Origin: DASRHY01 sp046765875
GTDB lineage: Bacteria > Actinomycetota > Actinomycetes > Propionibacteriales > Kribbellaceae
Direction: 5' to 3'
Assembly: GCA_046765875.1 (NCBI GenBank)
Contig: JBKPSJ010000264.1
Coordinates: forward strand, 1-20,304
Length of the DNA stretch: 20,304 nt
Of this stretch, positions 7,053 through 13,854 are shown in pieces (position 1 is the first letter of the stretch; each line of letters starts with the position of its first letter). Made by a program: the position numbers and the translations under genes. Under the pieces are notes generated by a model. It was not told the origin of the DNA. It saw nothing but the letters and a program-made list of their open reading frames with translations, and did not search any database.

Positions 7053-7854
7053 GATGCACCTCGCCACGGACCTGGCGGGTGAGTTCGGACCGCGCCGCCA
7101 AGTCCTCGTCGGCCGGGTAGCGGACCTCCTCCAGGGTCAGCCCATGCGCGGGCACTACCGTGACCGCCGAGTCCCGTACACCGGCGGCGAGAACCTTCGC
7201 CGGCCAGGCCACGTCGCGGCGGCCGTCGCCGACCGCGATCATCGCGCCGACCAGCGCCCGCACCATCGAGTGGCAGAACGCGTCCGCCACGACGGTGCCG
7301 TCCACACGCCCAGGGCCGGTCCGGCGCCAGCCGAACTCCAGCAGCGTCCGGACCGTGCTTGCGCCCTCGCGCTTGCGGCAGAAGGCGGCGAAGTCGTGTT
7401 CGCCGAGCAGGCCCTGCGCCGCGGTGTTCATTCGGTCGGCGTCGAGCGGCCGAGGCACTCGCAGTACGTCGGCACGCCGCAACGGGTCCCAGCCGGCAGC
7501 GTCGTCACACAACCGGTAGATGTACCGCCGCGACAACGCGGAGAAGCGCGCGTCGAAACCCGGAGCAGCCTCGGCCACACCGGTCACGGCGACGTCCTCG
7601 GGAAGCACGCCGTTCAGCCGCCGCAGCAGATCATTGCCGGCCACATCGCTATCGAGGTCCACGTGCGCGACCTGACCGCGTGCATGTACGCCGGTATCGG
7701 TCCGTCCCGCGCACGTGACCGCCGGCGGCTCGGGCAGCCGCAGCACGGTGCGTATCGCTTCCTCCAGCACACTCTGTACCGTCCGCAGCCCGTCCTGCCG
7801 GGCCCAGCCGTGGAACCCGGCCCCGTCGTACCGCAGGTCGATCCGCCACCGCAT
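7045..7854 (-). CDS. truA: tRNA pseudouridine(38-40) synthase TruA
   Basis: A 269-aa enzyme that isomerises uridines 38-40 in the tRNA anticodon stem-loop to pseudouridine. The catalytic aspartate is D53 within CAGRTDTGVHARGQVAH, the TruA hallmark, and the N-terminal RIDLRYDGAGFHGWARQ matches the family. The length is normal. It follows rplQ after a 91-bp gap, the conserved actinobacterial alpha-operon order. A strong hairpin lies in that gap, so truA expression may depend on read-through or on a separate promoter. There is no obvious Shine-Dalgarno before ATG 7854. Its end overlaps the methyltransferase start. Confidence 0.97.
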   Translation of the reverse strand: MRWRIDLRYDGAGFHGWARQDGLRTVQSVLEEAIRTVLRLPEPPAVTCAGRTDTGVHARGQVAHVDLDSDVAGNDLLRRLNGVLPEDVAVTGVAEAAPGFDARFSALSRRYIYRLCDDAAGWDPLRRADVLRVPRPLDADRMNTAAQGLLGEHDFAAFCRKREGASTVRTLLEFGWRRTGPGRVDGTVVADAFCHSMVRALVGAMIAVGDGRRDVAWPAKVLAAGVRDSAVTVVPAHGLTLEEVRYPADEDLAARSELTRQVRGEVHRV

Positions 7855-7871
7855 GCGGCAACCGTAACGGA

Positions 7872-7914
7872 CGCCGAAGCGCCCCCTCCCGGACCGGGAG
7901 GAGGCACTTCGGCA
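7872..7914 (-). terminator. Hairpin between rplQ and truA, probable terminator or attenuator
   Basis: A nearly perfect inverted repeat centred on base 7893: arms 7873-7892 and 7894-7913, about 20 bp. In the + strand sequence two positions mismatch (C opposite A), but in the minus-strand transcript both become G-U wobbles, so the stem is continuous in the rplQ-truA direction only. No U-run follows, which is common for actinobacterial terminators. The hairpin ends 18 nt before the truA start, so it could also limit truA translation. Confidence 0.7.
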
Positions 7915-7945
7915 GATGTCGCGGGTCAGACCCTACCCGCAGGTC

Positions 7946-8557
7946 TTACTCGCTGTCGTCGGCCTTGTCCTCGGCCTTGGCCTCGTCCTGCACGTCGTCC
8001 TTGACGTCCTCGTCCTTGACGTCCTCGTCCTTGACCTCGTCGGCCTTGGTGTCGTCCTTGGCCTCGTCCTTCTTGGCCTCGTCCTTCTTGGCCTCGTCCT
8101 TCTTGGCCTCGTCCTTCTTGGCCTCGTCCTTCTTGGCCTCGTCCTTCTTGGCGGTGGACTTCTTCGCCGCGGACTTCTTCGCCTTCTTCTTCGAGTCGGC
8201 CATCGACTCGACCAGCTCGATCACCACCATCGGGGCGTTGTCGCCCTTGCGGGGGCCGAGCTTGGTGATCCGGGTGTAGCCACCCGGACGGTCGGCGAAC
8301 CGCTCGCCGATCTCGGTGAACAGCACGTGCACGACGGTCTTGTCGCGGACCGTCCGCATCACCTGCCGGCGGGCCGCGAGGTCACCGCGCTTCGCCTTGG
8401 TGATCAGGGTCTCGGCCAGCGGCTGGAGCCGCTTCGCCTTGGCCTGGGTCGTGGTGATCGAGCCGTGCTCGAACAGCGACGTCGCGAGGTTGCTGAGAAT
8501 CATCCGCTCGTGCGCCGGGCTGCCGCCGAGCCGCGGACCCTTCTTCGGGGTAGGCAT
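7946..8557 (-). CDS. rplQ: 50S ribosomal protein L17 with long charged C-terminal tail
   Basis: A 203-aa large-subunit protein. Residues 1-118 are the normal L17 fold, recognised by MPTPKKGPRLGGSPAHERM, ATSLFEHGSITTTQAKAKRL and GDNAPMVVIELVE. Residues 119-203 are an added low-complexity tail: a lysine/alanine stretch, six KKDEA units and then an acidic KDEDV-rich end. The tail is encoded by near-identical 15-bp tandem repeats (listed separately). Tails on L17 occur in other actinobacteria but vary in length. The tail is probably disordered and solvent-exposed. CAGGAG precedes ATG 8557 at good spacing. The gene lies 42 bp downstream of rpoA. Confidence 0.97.
   Translation of the reverse strand: MPTPKKGPRLGGSPAHERMILSNLATSLFEHGSITTTQAKAKRLQPLAETLITKAKRGDLAARRQVMRTVRDKTVVHVLFTEIGERFADRPGGYTRITKLGPRKGDNAPMVVIELVESMADSKKKAKKSAAKKSTAKKDEAKKDEAKKDEAKKDEAKKDEAKKDEAKDDTKADEVKDEDVKDEDVKDDVQDEAKAEDKADDSE
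7997..8035 (-). repeat. 15-bp tandem repeat in the L17 tail (KDEDV unit)
   Basis: Two full copies of a 15-bp unit (7997-8011 and 8012-8026, + strand GTCCTTGACGTCCTC) and a partial third (to 8035). They are in frame and encode the repeated acidic VKDED pattern near the end of rplQ. Confidence 0.9.
8055..8144 (-). repeat. 15-bp tandem repeat in the L17 tail (KKDEA unit)
   Basis: Five identical copies of TTCTTGGCCTCGTCC (+ strand) at 8070-8144, preceded by one copy with a single mismatch (8055-8069). Each is five codons, so copy-number change keeps the reading frame. The lack of synonymous differences between copies points to recent expansion by slippage or strong homogenisation. Confidence 0.95.
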
Positions 8558-8599
8558 GGTTCAGTAACTCCTGGTCAAGCGGGCGTTGGGCCCGTGTGG

Positions 8600-9625
8600 T
8601 CAGTACTGCTCGGTCTCGGCGAAGCTCTCGTCCTCGTCCTCGGCCTCGTCGCCGTAGCTGTCGCTGGCGGCGCGCAGGTCGAACCCGGGCGGCGAGTCCT
8701 TGAGCGACAGGCCCATCTCGGCCAGCTTGAGCTTGACCTCGTCGATGGACTTCGAGCCGAAGTTGCGGATGTCGAGCAGGTCCTGCTCGCTGCGGCCGAT
8801 CAGCTCGCCGACGGTGTGGATGCCCTCGCGCTTGAGGCAGTTGTACGACCGCACGGTCAGCTGCAGGTCCTCGACCGGCAGCGCCAGGTCGGCGGCCATC
8901 TGCTCGTCCACCGGCGACGGGCCGATGTCGATGCCTTCTGCCTCGACGTTCAGCTCGCGGGCCAGCCCGAACAACTCGACCAGGGTCTTGCCGGCCGACG
9001 CGACCGCGTCGCGCGGAAGCATCGACGGCTTGGTCTCGATGTCGACCACCAGCCGGTCGAAGTCGGTGCGCTGCTCGACACGGGTCGCCTCGACCCGGTA
9101 GGTCACCTTGAGCACCGGCGAGTAGATCGAGTCGACCGGCATCCGGCCGATCTCGGCGTCGGCGGACTTGTTCTGGACCGCGGACACGTAGCCGCGGCCC
9201 CGCTCGACGACCAGCTCCATCTCGAGTCGGCCCTTCTCGTTCAGGGTAGCGATCTTCAGGTCCGGGTTGTGCACCTCGACGCCGGCCGGCGGCGCGATGT
9301 CGGCGGCGGTGACTTCACCGGGGCCCTGCTTGCGCAGGTACATGGTGACCGGCTCGTCGTGCTCGGAGGAGACCACCAGATCCTTGAGGTTCAGGATCAG
9401 CTGGGTGGCGTCCTCCTTGACGCCGGCGACGGTGGAGAACTCGTGCAGCACGCCGTCGATCTTGATGCTGGTCACCGCCGCGCCCGGGATGGACGACAGC
9501 AGGGTCCGGCGCAGCGAGTTGCCGAGGGTGTAACCGAAGCCCGGCTCCAACGGCTCGATCACGAACCGCGAGCGGTGCTCGTCGACGACGTCTTCGGTGA
9601 GGGTGGGGCGCTGTGCGATAAGCAC
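8600..9625 (-). CDS. rpoA: DNA-directed RNA polymerase subunit alpha
   Basis: A 341-aa alpha subunit; its dimer is the scaffold on which beta and beta' assemble. The N-terminal domain (1 to about 230) contains FVIEPLEPGFGYTLGNSLRR and LLSSIPGAAVTSIKIDG. A linker (about 231-248) leads to the C-terminal domain (about 250-312) with LKREGIHTVGELIGRSEQDL and NFGSKSIDEV, which binds UP elements and activators. An acidic tail follows (322-341). Length is usual for actinobacteria. The start is GTG at 9625, preceded by an AAAGGAAA ribosome site. A strong hairpin lies upstream after rpsD, so rpoA may be expressed at a level different from that of the ribosomal proteins. Confidence 0.98.
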   Translation of the reverse strand: MLIAQRPTLTEDVVDEHRSRFVIEPLEPGFGYTLGNSLRRTLLSSIPGAAVTSIKIDGVLHEFSTVAGVKEDATQLILNLKDLVVSSEHDEPVTMYLRKQGPGEVTAADIAPPAGVEVHNPDLKIATLNEKGRLEMELVVERGRGYVSAVQNKSADAEIGRMPVDSIYSPVLKVTYRVEATRVEQRTDFDRLVVDIETKPSMLPRDAVASAGKTLVELFGLARELNVEAEGIDIGPSPVDEQMAADLALPVEDLQLTVRSYNCLKREGIHTVGELIGRSEQDLLDIRNFGSKSIDEVKLKLAEMGLSLKDSPPGFDLRAASDSYGDEAEDEDESFAETEQY

Positions 9626-9692
9626 TGTGGTTGTTTCCTTTCCGCGACGACCGCTATATGAGGTCGCGAACCGATACGGGATGCCGAGCGGC

Positions 9693-9723
9693 CGCCCGCC
9701 CGAGCACAGGGCCCGGGCGGGCG
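9693..9723 (-). terminator. Hairpin between rpsD and rpoA
   Basis: A perfect 10-bp inverted repeat, CGCCCGCCCG (9693-9702) and CGGGCGGGCG (9714-9723), with an 11-nt loop, 7 nt after the rpsD stop. It is very stable and lacks a following T-run. It may be a partial terminator or an RNA stability element separating rpsD from rpoA; the AT-rich pocket CATATAG (minus strand, about 9654-9660) downstream could belong to an rpoA promoter, but no good -35 is seen. Confidence 0.6.
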
Positions 9724-9730
9724 CCGTGGA

Positions 9731-10339
9731 TCAGATCTTGGAGTAGAACTCGACGATCAGGTGCTCGGCGACCTGGGTGTCGATCTGCTGCCGGGTCGGC
9801 AGCTGGTGGATCAGGATGCGCAGCCGCTCGGGCAGCACCTCCATCCATGCCGGGACCACGCGCTCGCTGTGCGTCTCCCGGGCGATGATGAACGGGGTCG
9901 TCTCGGCCGACTTCGGCTTGACGTCGATGACGTCGTGCGCGGCGACCTGGTACGACGGGATGTTCACCTTGACGCCGTTCACGGTGAAGTGACCGTGTAC
10001 GACGAGCTGGCGGGCCTGCCGGCGGGTGCGGGCCAGACCGGCCCGGTACACCACGTTGTCGAGCCGCGACTCGAGCAGCTGCAGCAGGTTGTCACCGGTC
10101 TTGCCCGGACGCCGGGCCGCCTCGGTGTAGTAACGGCGGAACTGCTTCTCCAGCACGCCGTACGCGTAGCGGGCCTTCTGCTTCTCCTTGAGCTGCAGCA
10201 GGTACTCGCTCTCCTTGGGACGGCCGCGGCCGTGCATACCCGGCGGGTACGGACGGCGCTCGAAGGCCTTGTCACCACCGACGAGGTCGACCCCGAGCCG
10301 GCGCGACTTCTTGGTCATTGGTCCGGTGTAACGGGCCAT
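9731..10339 (-). CDS. rpsD: 30S ribosomal protein S4 (cysteine-free form)
   Basis: A 202-aa primary 16S rRNA-binding protein that nucleates 30S assembly. The N-terminus reads MARYTGPMTKKSRRLGVDL. The S4 RNA-binding domain is near RLDNVVYRAGLARTRRQARQ, with HGHFTVNGVKVNIPSYQV following. The protein has no cysteine, so it is the zinc-independent (C-minus) form, which is common in actinobacteria. An open frame continues upstream of ATG 10339, but the family start and AGGAG 11 nt before it fix the start here. It lies 25 bp downstream of rpsK. Confidence 0.97.
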   Translation of the reverse strand: MARYTGPMTKKSRRLGVDLVGGDKAFERRPYPPGMHGRGRPKESEYLLQLKEKQKARYAYGVLEKQFRRYYTEAARRPGKTGDNLLQLLESRLDNVVYRAGLARTRRQARQLVVHGHFTVNGVKVNIPSYQVAAHDVIDVKPKSAETTPFIIARETHSERVVPAWMEVLPERLRILIHQLPTRQQIDTQVAEHLIVEFYSKI

Positions 10340-10364
10340 GGCGTGTCTCGCTCCTCTCGAAGGG

Positions 10365-10772
10365 TCAGACCCGGCGCCGCTTCGGCGGGCGGCAGCCGTT
10401 GTGGGCGGTCGGGGTGACGTCCTGGATGGTGCCGACCTCGAGTCCGACGGCACCCAGCGAACGGATCGCGGTCTCGCGGCCCGAGCCCGGGCCCTTCACG
10501 AAGACGTCGATCTTGCGCATGCCGTGCTCCATCGCGCGCCGGCCGGCCGCCTCGGCGGCCATCTGCGCGGCGAACGGGGTCGACTTGCGGGAGCCCTTGA
10601 AGCCGACGGTGCCGGCCGAGGCCCACGAGATCACCGCGCCACCGGGATCGGTGATGGTGACGATGGTGTTGTTGAACGTGCTCTTGATGTGCGCGTGGCC
10701 GGCGGCCACGTTCTTCTTCTCCTTGCGGCGCACCTTCTTGGCGCCGGGAGCAGTCCTGCTCTTGGGAGGCAT
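10365..10772 (-). CDS. rpsK: 30S ribosomal protein S11
   Basis: A 135-aa small-subunit platform protein that contacts mRNA near the E site and binds 16S rRNA with S18 and S6. It is recognised by HIKSTFNNTIVTITD, GRRAMEHGMRKIDVFVKGPG and the C-terminal DVTPTAHNGCRPPKRRRV. The N-terminal basic extension (MPPKSRTAPGAKKVRRKEKK) is normal for actinobacteria. The start is ATG 10772 with AGGAG 12 nt upstream; the frame is open further upstream but has no family similarity there. Confidence 0.97.
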   Translation of the reverse strand: MPPKSRTAPGAKKVRRKEKKNVAAGHAHIKSTFNNTIVTITDPGGAVISWASAGTVGFKGSRKSTPFAAQMAAEAAGRRAMEHGMRKIDVFVKGPGSGRETAIRSLGAVGLEVGTIQDVTPTAHNGCRPPKRRRV

Positions 10773-10815
10773 TGGGTTCACAAACTCCTGGTGGTGTCTG
10801 GGACGAGGGTCTCGA

Positions 10816-11193
10816 TCACTTGCCGGCCTTCTTCTTGCCGGCGATGGCCTTGCGGCGGCCCTTGCGGCTGCGCGCGTTGGTCCGGGTGCGCTGACCGCGG
10901 ACGGGCAGGCCACTGCGGTGCCGGCGGCCCTGGTACGAGCCGATCTCGATCTTCCGGCGGATGTCGGCGGTCACCTCACGACGGAGGTCACCTTCGATCT
11001 TGTAGTTGCCCTCGATCCAGTCACGGAGCTTCACCAGCTCCTCGTCGCCCAGCTCGTGGACTCGCTTGTCACCGGAGATCCCGGTGGCGGCGAGTGTCTG
11101 CAGGGCGCGAGTGCGACCTACTCCGAAGATGTACGTAAGTGCGACCTCGATGCGCTTGTCGCGCGGCAGGTCGACCCCTACGAGGCGTGCCAT
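10816..11193 (-). CDS. rpsM: 30S ribosomal protein S13
   Basis: A 125-aa protein of the 30S head that forms inter-subunit bridges and contacts P-site tRNA through its basic tail. Family marks are MARLVGVDLPRDKRIEVALT, YIFGVGRTRALQTL and the C-terminal RGQRTRTNARSRKGRRK. AAAGGAA precedes ATG 11193 at normal spacing. It is separated from rpmJ by 163 bp, the longest gap inside this alpha operon, which contains an inverted repeat that may form a leader structure. Confidence 0.97.
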   Translation of the reverse strand: MARLVGVDLPRDKRIEVALTYIFGVGRTRALQTLAATGISGDKRVHELGDEELVKLRDWIEGNYKIEGDLRREVTADIRRKIEIGSYQGRRHRSGLPVRGQRTRTNARSRKGRRKAIAGKKKAGK

Positions 11194-11239
11194 CTGGCGG
11201 TGTTCCTTTCGTCGGCAGAGGTGTGGCCGCGCGCTGCGT

Positions 11240-11278
11240 CCCTGCCCGCCTCGGTGAGCCTTGCTGTCACCGGCAGGG
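11240..11278 (-). promoter_or_regulatory. Stem-loop in the rpmJ-rpsM leader
   Basis: Nested inverted repeats: an outer stem CCCTGCC (11240-11246) with GGCAGGG (11272-11278) and an inner stem GGTGA (11253-11257) with TCACC (11267-11271), joined by a one-sided internal loop. A smaller CCCCGG/CCGGGG hairpin lies just upstream in the transcript (about 11279-11298). These lie in the leader of rpsM. In enterobacteria the rpsM leader is the S4 autoregulatory site; no homology to that RNA is claimed. Confidence 0.45.
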
Positions 11279-11356
11279 CCCCGGCCTCTGTTCCGGGGGC
11301 GACATCCAGGATCACCCGGATGAGCATGCGCACGTTGTTGCGATAAGTGCCTGCGA

Positions 11357-11470
11357 TCAGCCCTGCCGCTGCTTGTGACGCGGGTTCTCGCAGATCACCA
11401 TGACCCGGCCGTGCCGGCGGATCACCTTGCACTTGTCGCAGATCTTCTTGACGCTCGGGTTGACCTTCAC
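11357..11470 (-). CDS. rpmJ: 50S ribosomal protein L36 (zinc form)
   Basis: A 37-residue protein, short enough to be missed by ORF length cut-offs. It starts with GTG at 11470 (VKVNPSVKKICDKCK) and ends at the TGA 11357-11359 (ENPRHKQRQG). The zinc ligands C11, C14, C27 and H32 are all present (CDKC, then VICENPRH), so this is the zinc-containing C-plus form. L36 binds 23S rRNA near the base of the central protuberance. It lies between infA and rpsM as in nearly all actinobacteria. The ribosome site upstream is weak. Confidence 0.96.
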   Translation of the reverse strand: MKVNPSVKKICDKCKVIRRHGRVMVICENPRHKQRQG

Positions 11471-11514
11471 TTCAAGGAGCTGCTTTCTACGATGGCTTCT
11501 GTTGCTGCTGCGGA

Positions 11515-11736
11515 TTACTTGTAGCGGTAGACGATCCGGCCTCGGGTGAGGTCGTACGGCGACAACTCCACCACGACCCGGTCCTCGGGGAGGATCCGGA
11601 TGTAGTGCTGCCGCATCTTGCCGCTGATGTGCGCGAGCACCTTGTGCCCGTTGGACAGCTCAACACGGAACATCGCGTTCGGCAGGGCCTCGACGATGGT
11701 GCCCTCGAGCTCGATGACTCCCTCTTTCTTGGGCAT
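11515..11736 (-). CDS. infA: Translation initiation factor IF-1
   Basis: A 73-aa single-OB-fold protein that occupies the 30S A site during initiation and helps IF2 and IF3 select initiator tRNA. The whole family pattern is visible: EGVIELEGTIVEALPNAMF, VELSNGHKVLAHISGKMRQ, HYIRILPEDRVVVELSPYD and RGRIVYRYK. The length is standard. It is the first gene of the alpha transcription unit, with a 163-bp upstream gap that holds a possible promoter. The ribosome site (GAGG) is unusually close to ATG 11736. Confidence 0.98.
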   Translation of the reverse strand: MPKKEGVIELEGTIVEALPNAMFRVELSNGHKVLAHISGKMRQHYIRILPEDRVVVELSPYDLTRGRIVYRYK

Positions 11737-11771
11737 GTCCTCGCTATCTTCGGTCGACGTCTACTGGGGGG

Positions 11772-11790
11772 TTTCTGACTGCTTTCTGAC
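11772..11790 (-). repeat. Direct repeat in the infA leader
   Basis: TTTCTGAC occurs twice (11772-11779 and 11783-11790, + strand) with an 11-bp period, about one helical turn. It lies in the untranslated leader of infA, downstream of the possible promoter. It could be a protein-binding site or chance. Confidence 0.4.
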
Positions 11791-11868
11791 CGTGAACCAC
11801 CCTCCCGACCGGTCACGATCGGGCAGCCGCGGGCAGCACGAACAGAGGCCACGAAGGGCCAAGGAGAG

Positions 11869-11899
11869 AGTGTACGCTACGACCCCGGTGGAAATCCAA
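11869..11899 (-). promoter_or_regulatory. Possible promoter of the infA (alpha) operon
   Basis: On the minus strand, TTGGAT (11899-11894) and TACACT (11874-11869) resemble -35 and -10 boxes with a 19-nt spacer. They are about 130 nt before the infA start, in the only sizeable gap before the alpha operon. The -35 box abuts the stop of the upstream DUF1707 gene. The match is moderate and the spacer is long. Confidence 0.4.
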
Positions 11900-12370
11900 T
11901 CAGCGCTTGCGCCCGCCCAGCGTACCGATCGTGATGATCGCCCACGGGATCAGCAGCCAGACCGGCCAGAAGTACGGGAAGTCGCCGCCGTTGGCGATCC
12001 CGATCACGGCCCAGATGACCACGTTGATCAGCACGACCGAGCCGAATCCGCCGATCGCGCCGGCCCCGCCACCGCCCGGCGGCTGGACGGTGTGCCCGTG
12101 CGGGGGTCGCGGCCGCGCCGGGAACTGCCCGGGCGGCGGGGTCGACGGCGCCGTCTTGGCCACCTCGGGCGTCTTGTACGTCCGCACCGGCGGCAGGTCG
12201 CGTACCAGCGGCTCCAGTTCGCCGTACGTCGTTACGTCGTACAGTGTGTCGAGGCGCTGGTTGAACTCGGCCTGGTCCAGCCGGCCGTCGGCGAATGCGT
12301 CCCGCAACCGGCCCGCGATCTTGTCCCGGTCGGTCTCGGTGAACCGCTGGTGCGGCTGGTACTGGGGCAC
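11900..12370 (-). CDS. DUF1707 and two-TM membrane protein
   Basis: A 156-aa protein. Residues about 9-62 match the DUF1707 (SHOCT-like) pattern: RDKIAGRLRDAFADGRLDQA, then FNQRLDTLYDVTTYGELEPL and VRDLP. A Pro/Gly-rich linker (about 70-108) is followed by two hydrophobic helices (about 109-127 and 131-151) and a basic end GGRKR. DUF1707 proteins are frequent in actinobacteria, often with membrane segments, and have no established function. The start is GTG at 12370; the longer open frame upstream has no family similarity. It lies 76 bp after map and directly before the alpha operon promoter region, breaking the usual map-infA adjacency. Confidence 0.85.
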   Translation of the reverse strand: MPQYQPHQRFTETDRDKIAGRLRDAFADGRLDQAEFNQRLDTLYDVTTYGELEPLVRDLPPVRTYKTPEVAKTAPSTPPPGQFPARPRPPHGHTVQPPGGGGAGAIGGFGSVVLINVVIWAVIGIANGGDFPYFWPVWLLIPWAIITIGTLGGRKR

Positions 12371-12446
12371 GTGCCTAGTGTGCCTCAGCGCCGGGGCCGC
12401 GAACCCCCAGGTCGCTGTCAGCCACCTTCCAGCCCGGCAGCCGGCC

Positions 12447-13271
12447 TCACTCCGCCAGCGCTCCGCACGGTACGCCGAGGGCGGACAGCCGGGACTCACC
12501 ACCGTCGAGCGCGGTGAGGACCCAAGGACCGGCCGGGGTGAGGGTGAACGTGTGCTCGGTGTGGACCGCGGGCTTGCCGTCGTTGGTGACCACGGTCCAG
12601 TCGTCGGCCAGGGTGTGGTTGTCCTGCTTGCCGAGGGTGAGCATCGGCTCGACGGCCAGCGCCATTCCCTCGACCAGCCGCGGGCCGCGGCCGGGCCGGC
12701 CGTAGTTCGGTACGTTCGGCGGCTGGTGCATCGCCGACCCGATCCCATGTCCGACGAAGTCGGTGACGATCCCGTACGACGAGACCGAGCGGACGTGGTG
12801 CTCGATCGCGTACGAGATGTCGGTCAGCCGGCCACCCAGCTTGGCCGCGGCGAACCCCTGCCACATCGCGTCCTCGCACACCTTCGCCAGATCGCGCAGG
12901 GCCGGATCGATGTCACCGACGCCGACGCTGATCGCGGCGTCGCCGTGCCAGCCGTCGACGATCGCGCCGCAGTCCAGCGAGATGATGTCGCCGCTGCGCA
13001 ACACCCGCCGGCCAGGGATGCCGTGCACGATCTCCTCGTTCACCGAGGCACAGATCGAGCCGGTGAATCCGTGATACCCCTTGAACGACGGCACCGCACC
13101 GGACGAGCGGATGTTGTCCTCCGCGATGGCGTCCAGCTCGCCGGTGGTGATCCCGGGCCGGACCGCCTCGCGCAGGATCTCCAGCGTCCGGCCGACGACC
13201 AGGCCGGCCGCGCGCATCGAGAGGATCTGGTCGCGGGTCTTCAGCTCGACGCCACGGTCACGCAGACCCAT
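12447..13271 (-). CDS. map: Type I methionine aminopeptidase
   Basis: A 274-aa enzyme that removes the N-terminal methionine from nascent proteins. All five metal ligands are present: D100 (ISLDCGA), D111 (WHGDAA), H175 (GHGIG), E208 (AVEPM) and E239 (HTEHT). The substrate-binding histidine is H83 (IVHGIP). The N-terminus (VELKTRDQILSMRAAGLVVG) is the short type without a zinc-finger extension. It starts 4 bp after the adk stop, the conserved secY-adk-map order, and is likely cotranscribed with both. Confidence 0.97.
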   Translation of the reverse strand: MGLRDRGVELKTRDQILSMRAAGLVVGRTLEILREAVRPGITTGELDAIAEDNIRSSGAVPSFKGYHGFTGSICASVNEEIVHGIPGRRVLRSGDIISLDCGAIVDGWHGDAAISVGVGDIDPALRDLAKVCEDAMWQGFAAAKLGGRLTDISYAIEHHVRSVSSYGIVTDFVGHGIGSAMHQPPNVPNYGRPGRGPRLVEGMALAVEPMLTLGKQDNHTLADDWTVVTNDGKPAVHTEHTFTLTPAGPWVLTALDGGESRLSALGVPCGALAE

Positions 13272-13275
13272 GGCC

Positions 13276-13854
13276 CTAGAGGTTGTCCTCGAGCGGGGCG
13301 ATCGCCGCGAGCACCCTCTTGCTCACCTCGGAGACGTCGCCGGCGCCGTCGACCTCCACCAGCACGCCGTGGTCGGCGTACACCTCGAGCAGCGGCTTGG
13401 TCTGCTCGTTGTAGACCTCCTGGCGGCGGCGGATGACCTCCTCGGTGTCGTCGCTGCGGCCCTCCAGTTCGGCGCGCCTGAGCAGCCGCTGGACGAGTTC
13501 GTCCTGGTCGGCCGTGAGCACGACGACCGCGTTCAGCCTCTTGCCGCTCTCGGCGAGCAGGTTGTCGAGGGTCTCGACCTGCGCGACCGTGCGCGGGTAC
13601 CCGTCGAGCAGGAAGCCCCTCTGCGCGTCCGGTTCGGTCAGGCGGGCCCGGACCATCCGGTTGGTGACGTCGTCGGGTACGTAGTCCCCGGCGTTGACGT
13701 AGCGCTTCGCCTCCAGGCCGAGATCGGTCTCCTTGGCCATGTTGGCGCGGAAGATCTCCCCGGTGGAGATCGCCGGGATGCCGAGCATCTCGGCCACGAC
13801 TTTGGCCTGGGTGCCCTTCCCGGCACCCGGTGGGCCCATCACCAGCATCCTCAT
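13276..13854 (-). CDS. adk: Adenylate kinase (short LID form)
   Basis: A 192-aa enzyme catalysing ATP + AMP = 2 ADP. The P-loop is GPPGAGKGT (7-15), the AMP-binding region has STGEIFR (30-36), and DGYPRT (84-89) is the family signature. The LID is the short type without the zinc-finger insertion, seen in RRAELEGRSDDTEEVIRRRQ. Its ATG shares one base with the secY stop (TGATG), so translation is probably coupled. Confidence 0.97.
   Translation of the reverse strand: MRMLVMGPPGAGKGTQAKVVAEMLGIPAISTGEIFRANMAKETDLGLEAKRYVNAGDYVPDDVTNRMVRARLTEPDAQRGFLLDGYPRTVAQVETLDNLLAESGKRLNAVVVLTADQDELVQRLLRRAELEGRSDDTEEVIRRRQEVYNEQTKPLLEVYADHGVLVEVDGAGDVSEVSKRVLAAIAPLEDNL

Noticed and set aside
7916..9661. 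581-codon + strand frame through rplQ and rpoA
   Set aside because: It is antisense to two certain genes, and its Leu/Val repeats are just the complement of the L17 tandem repeat.
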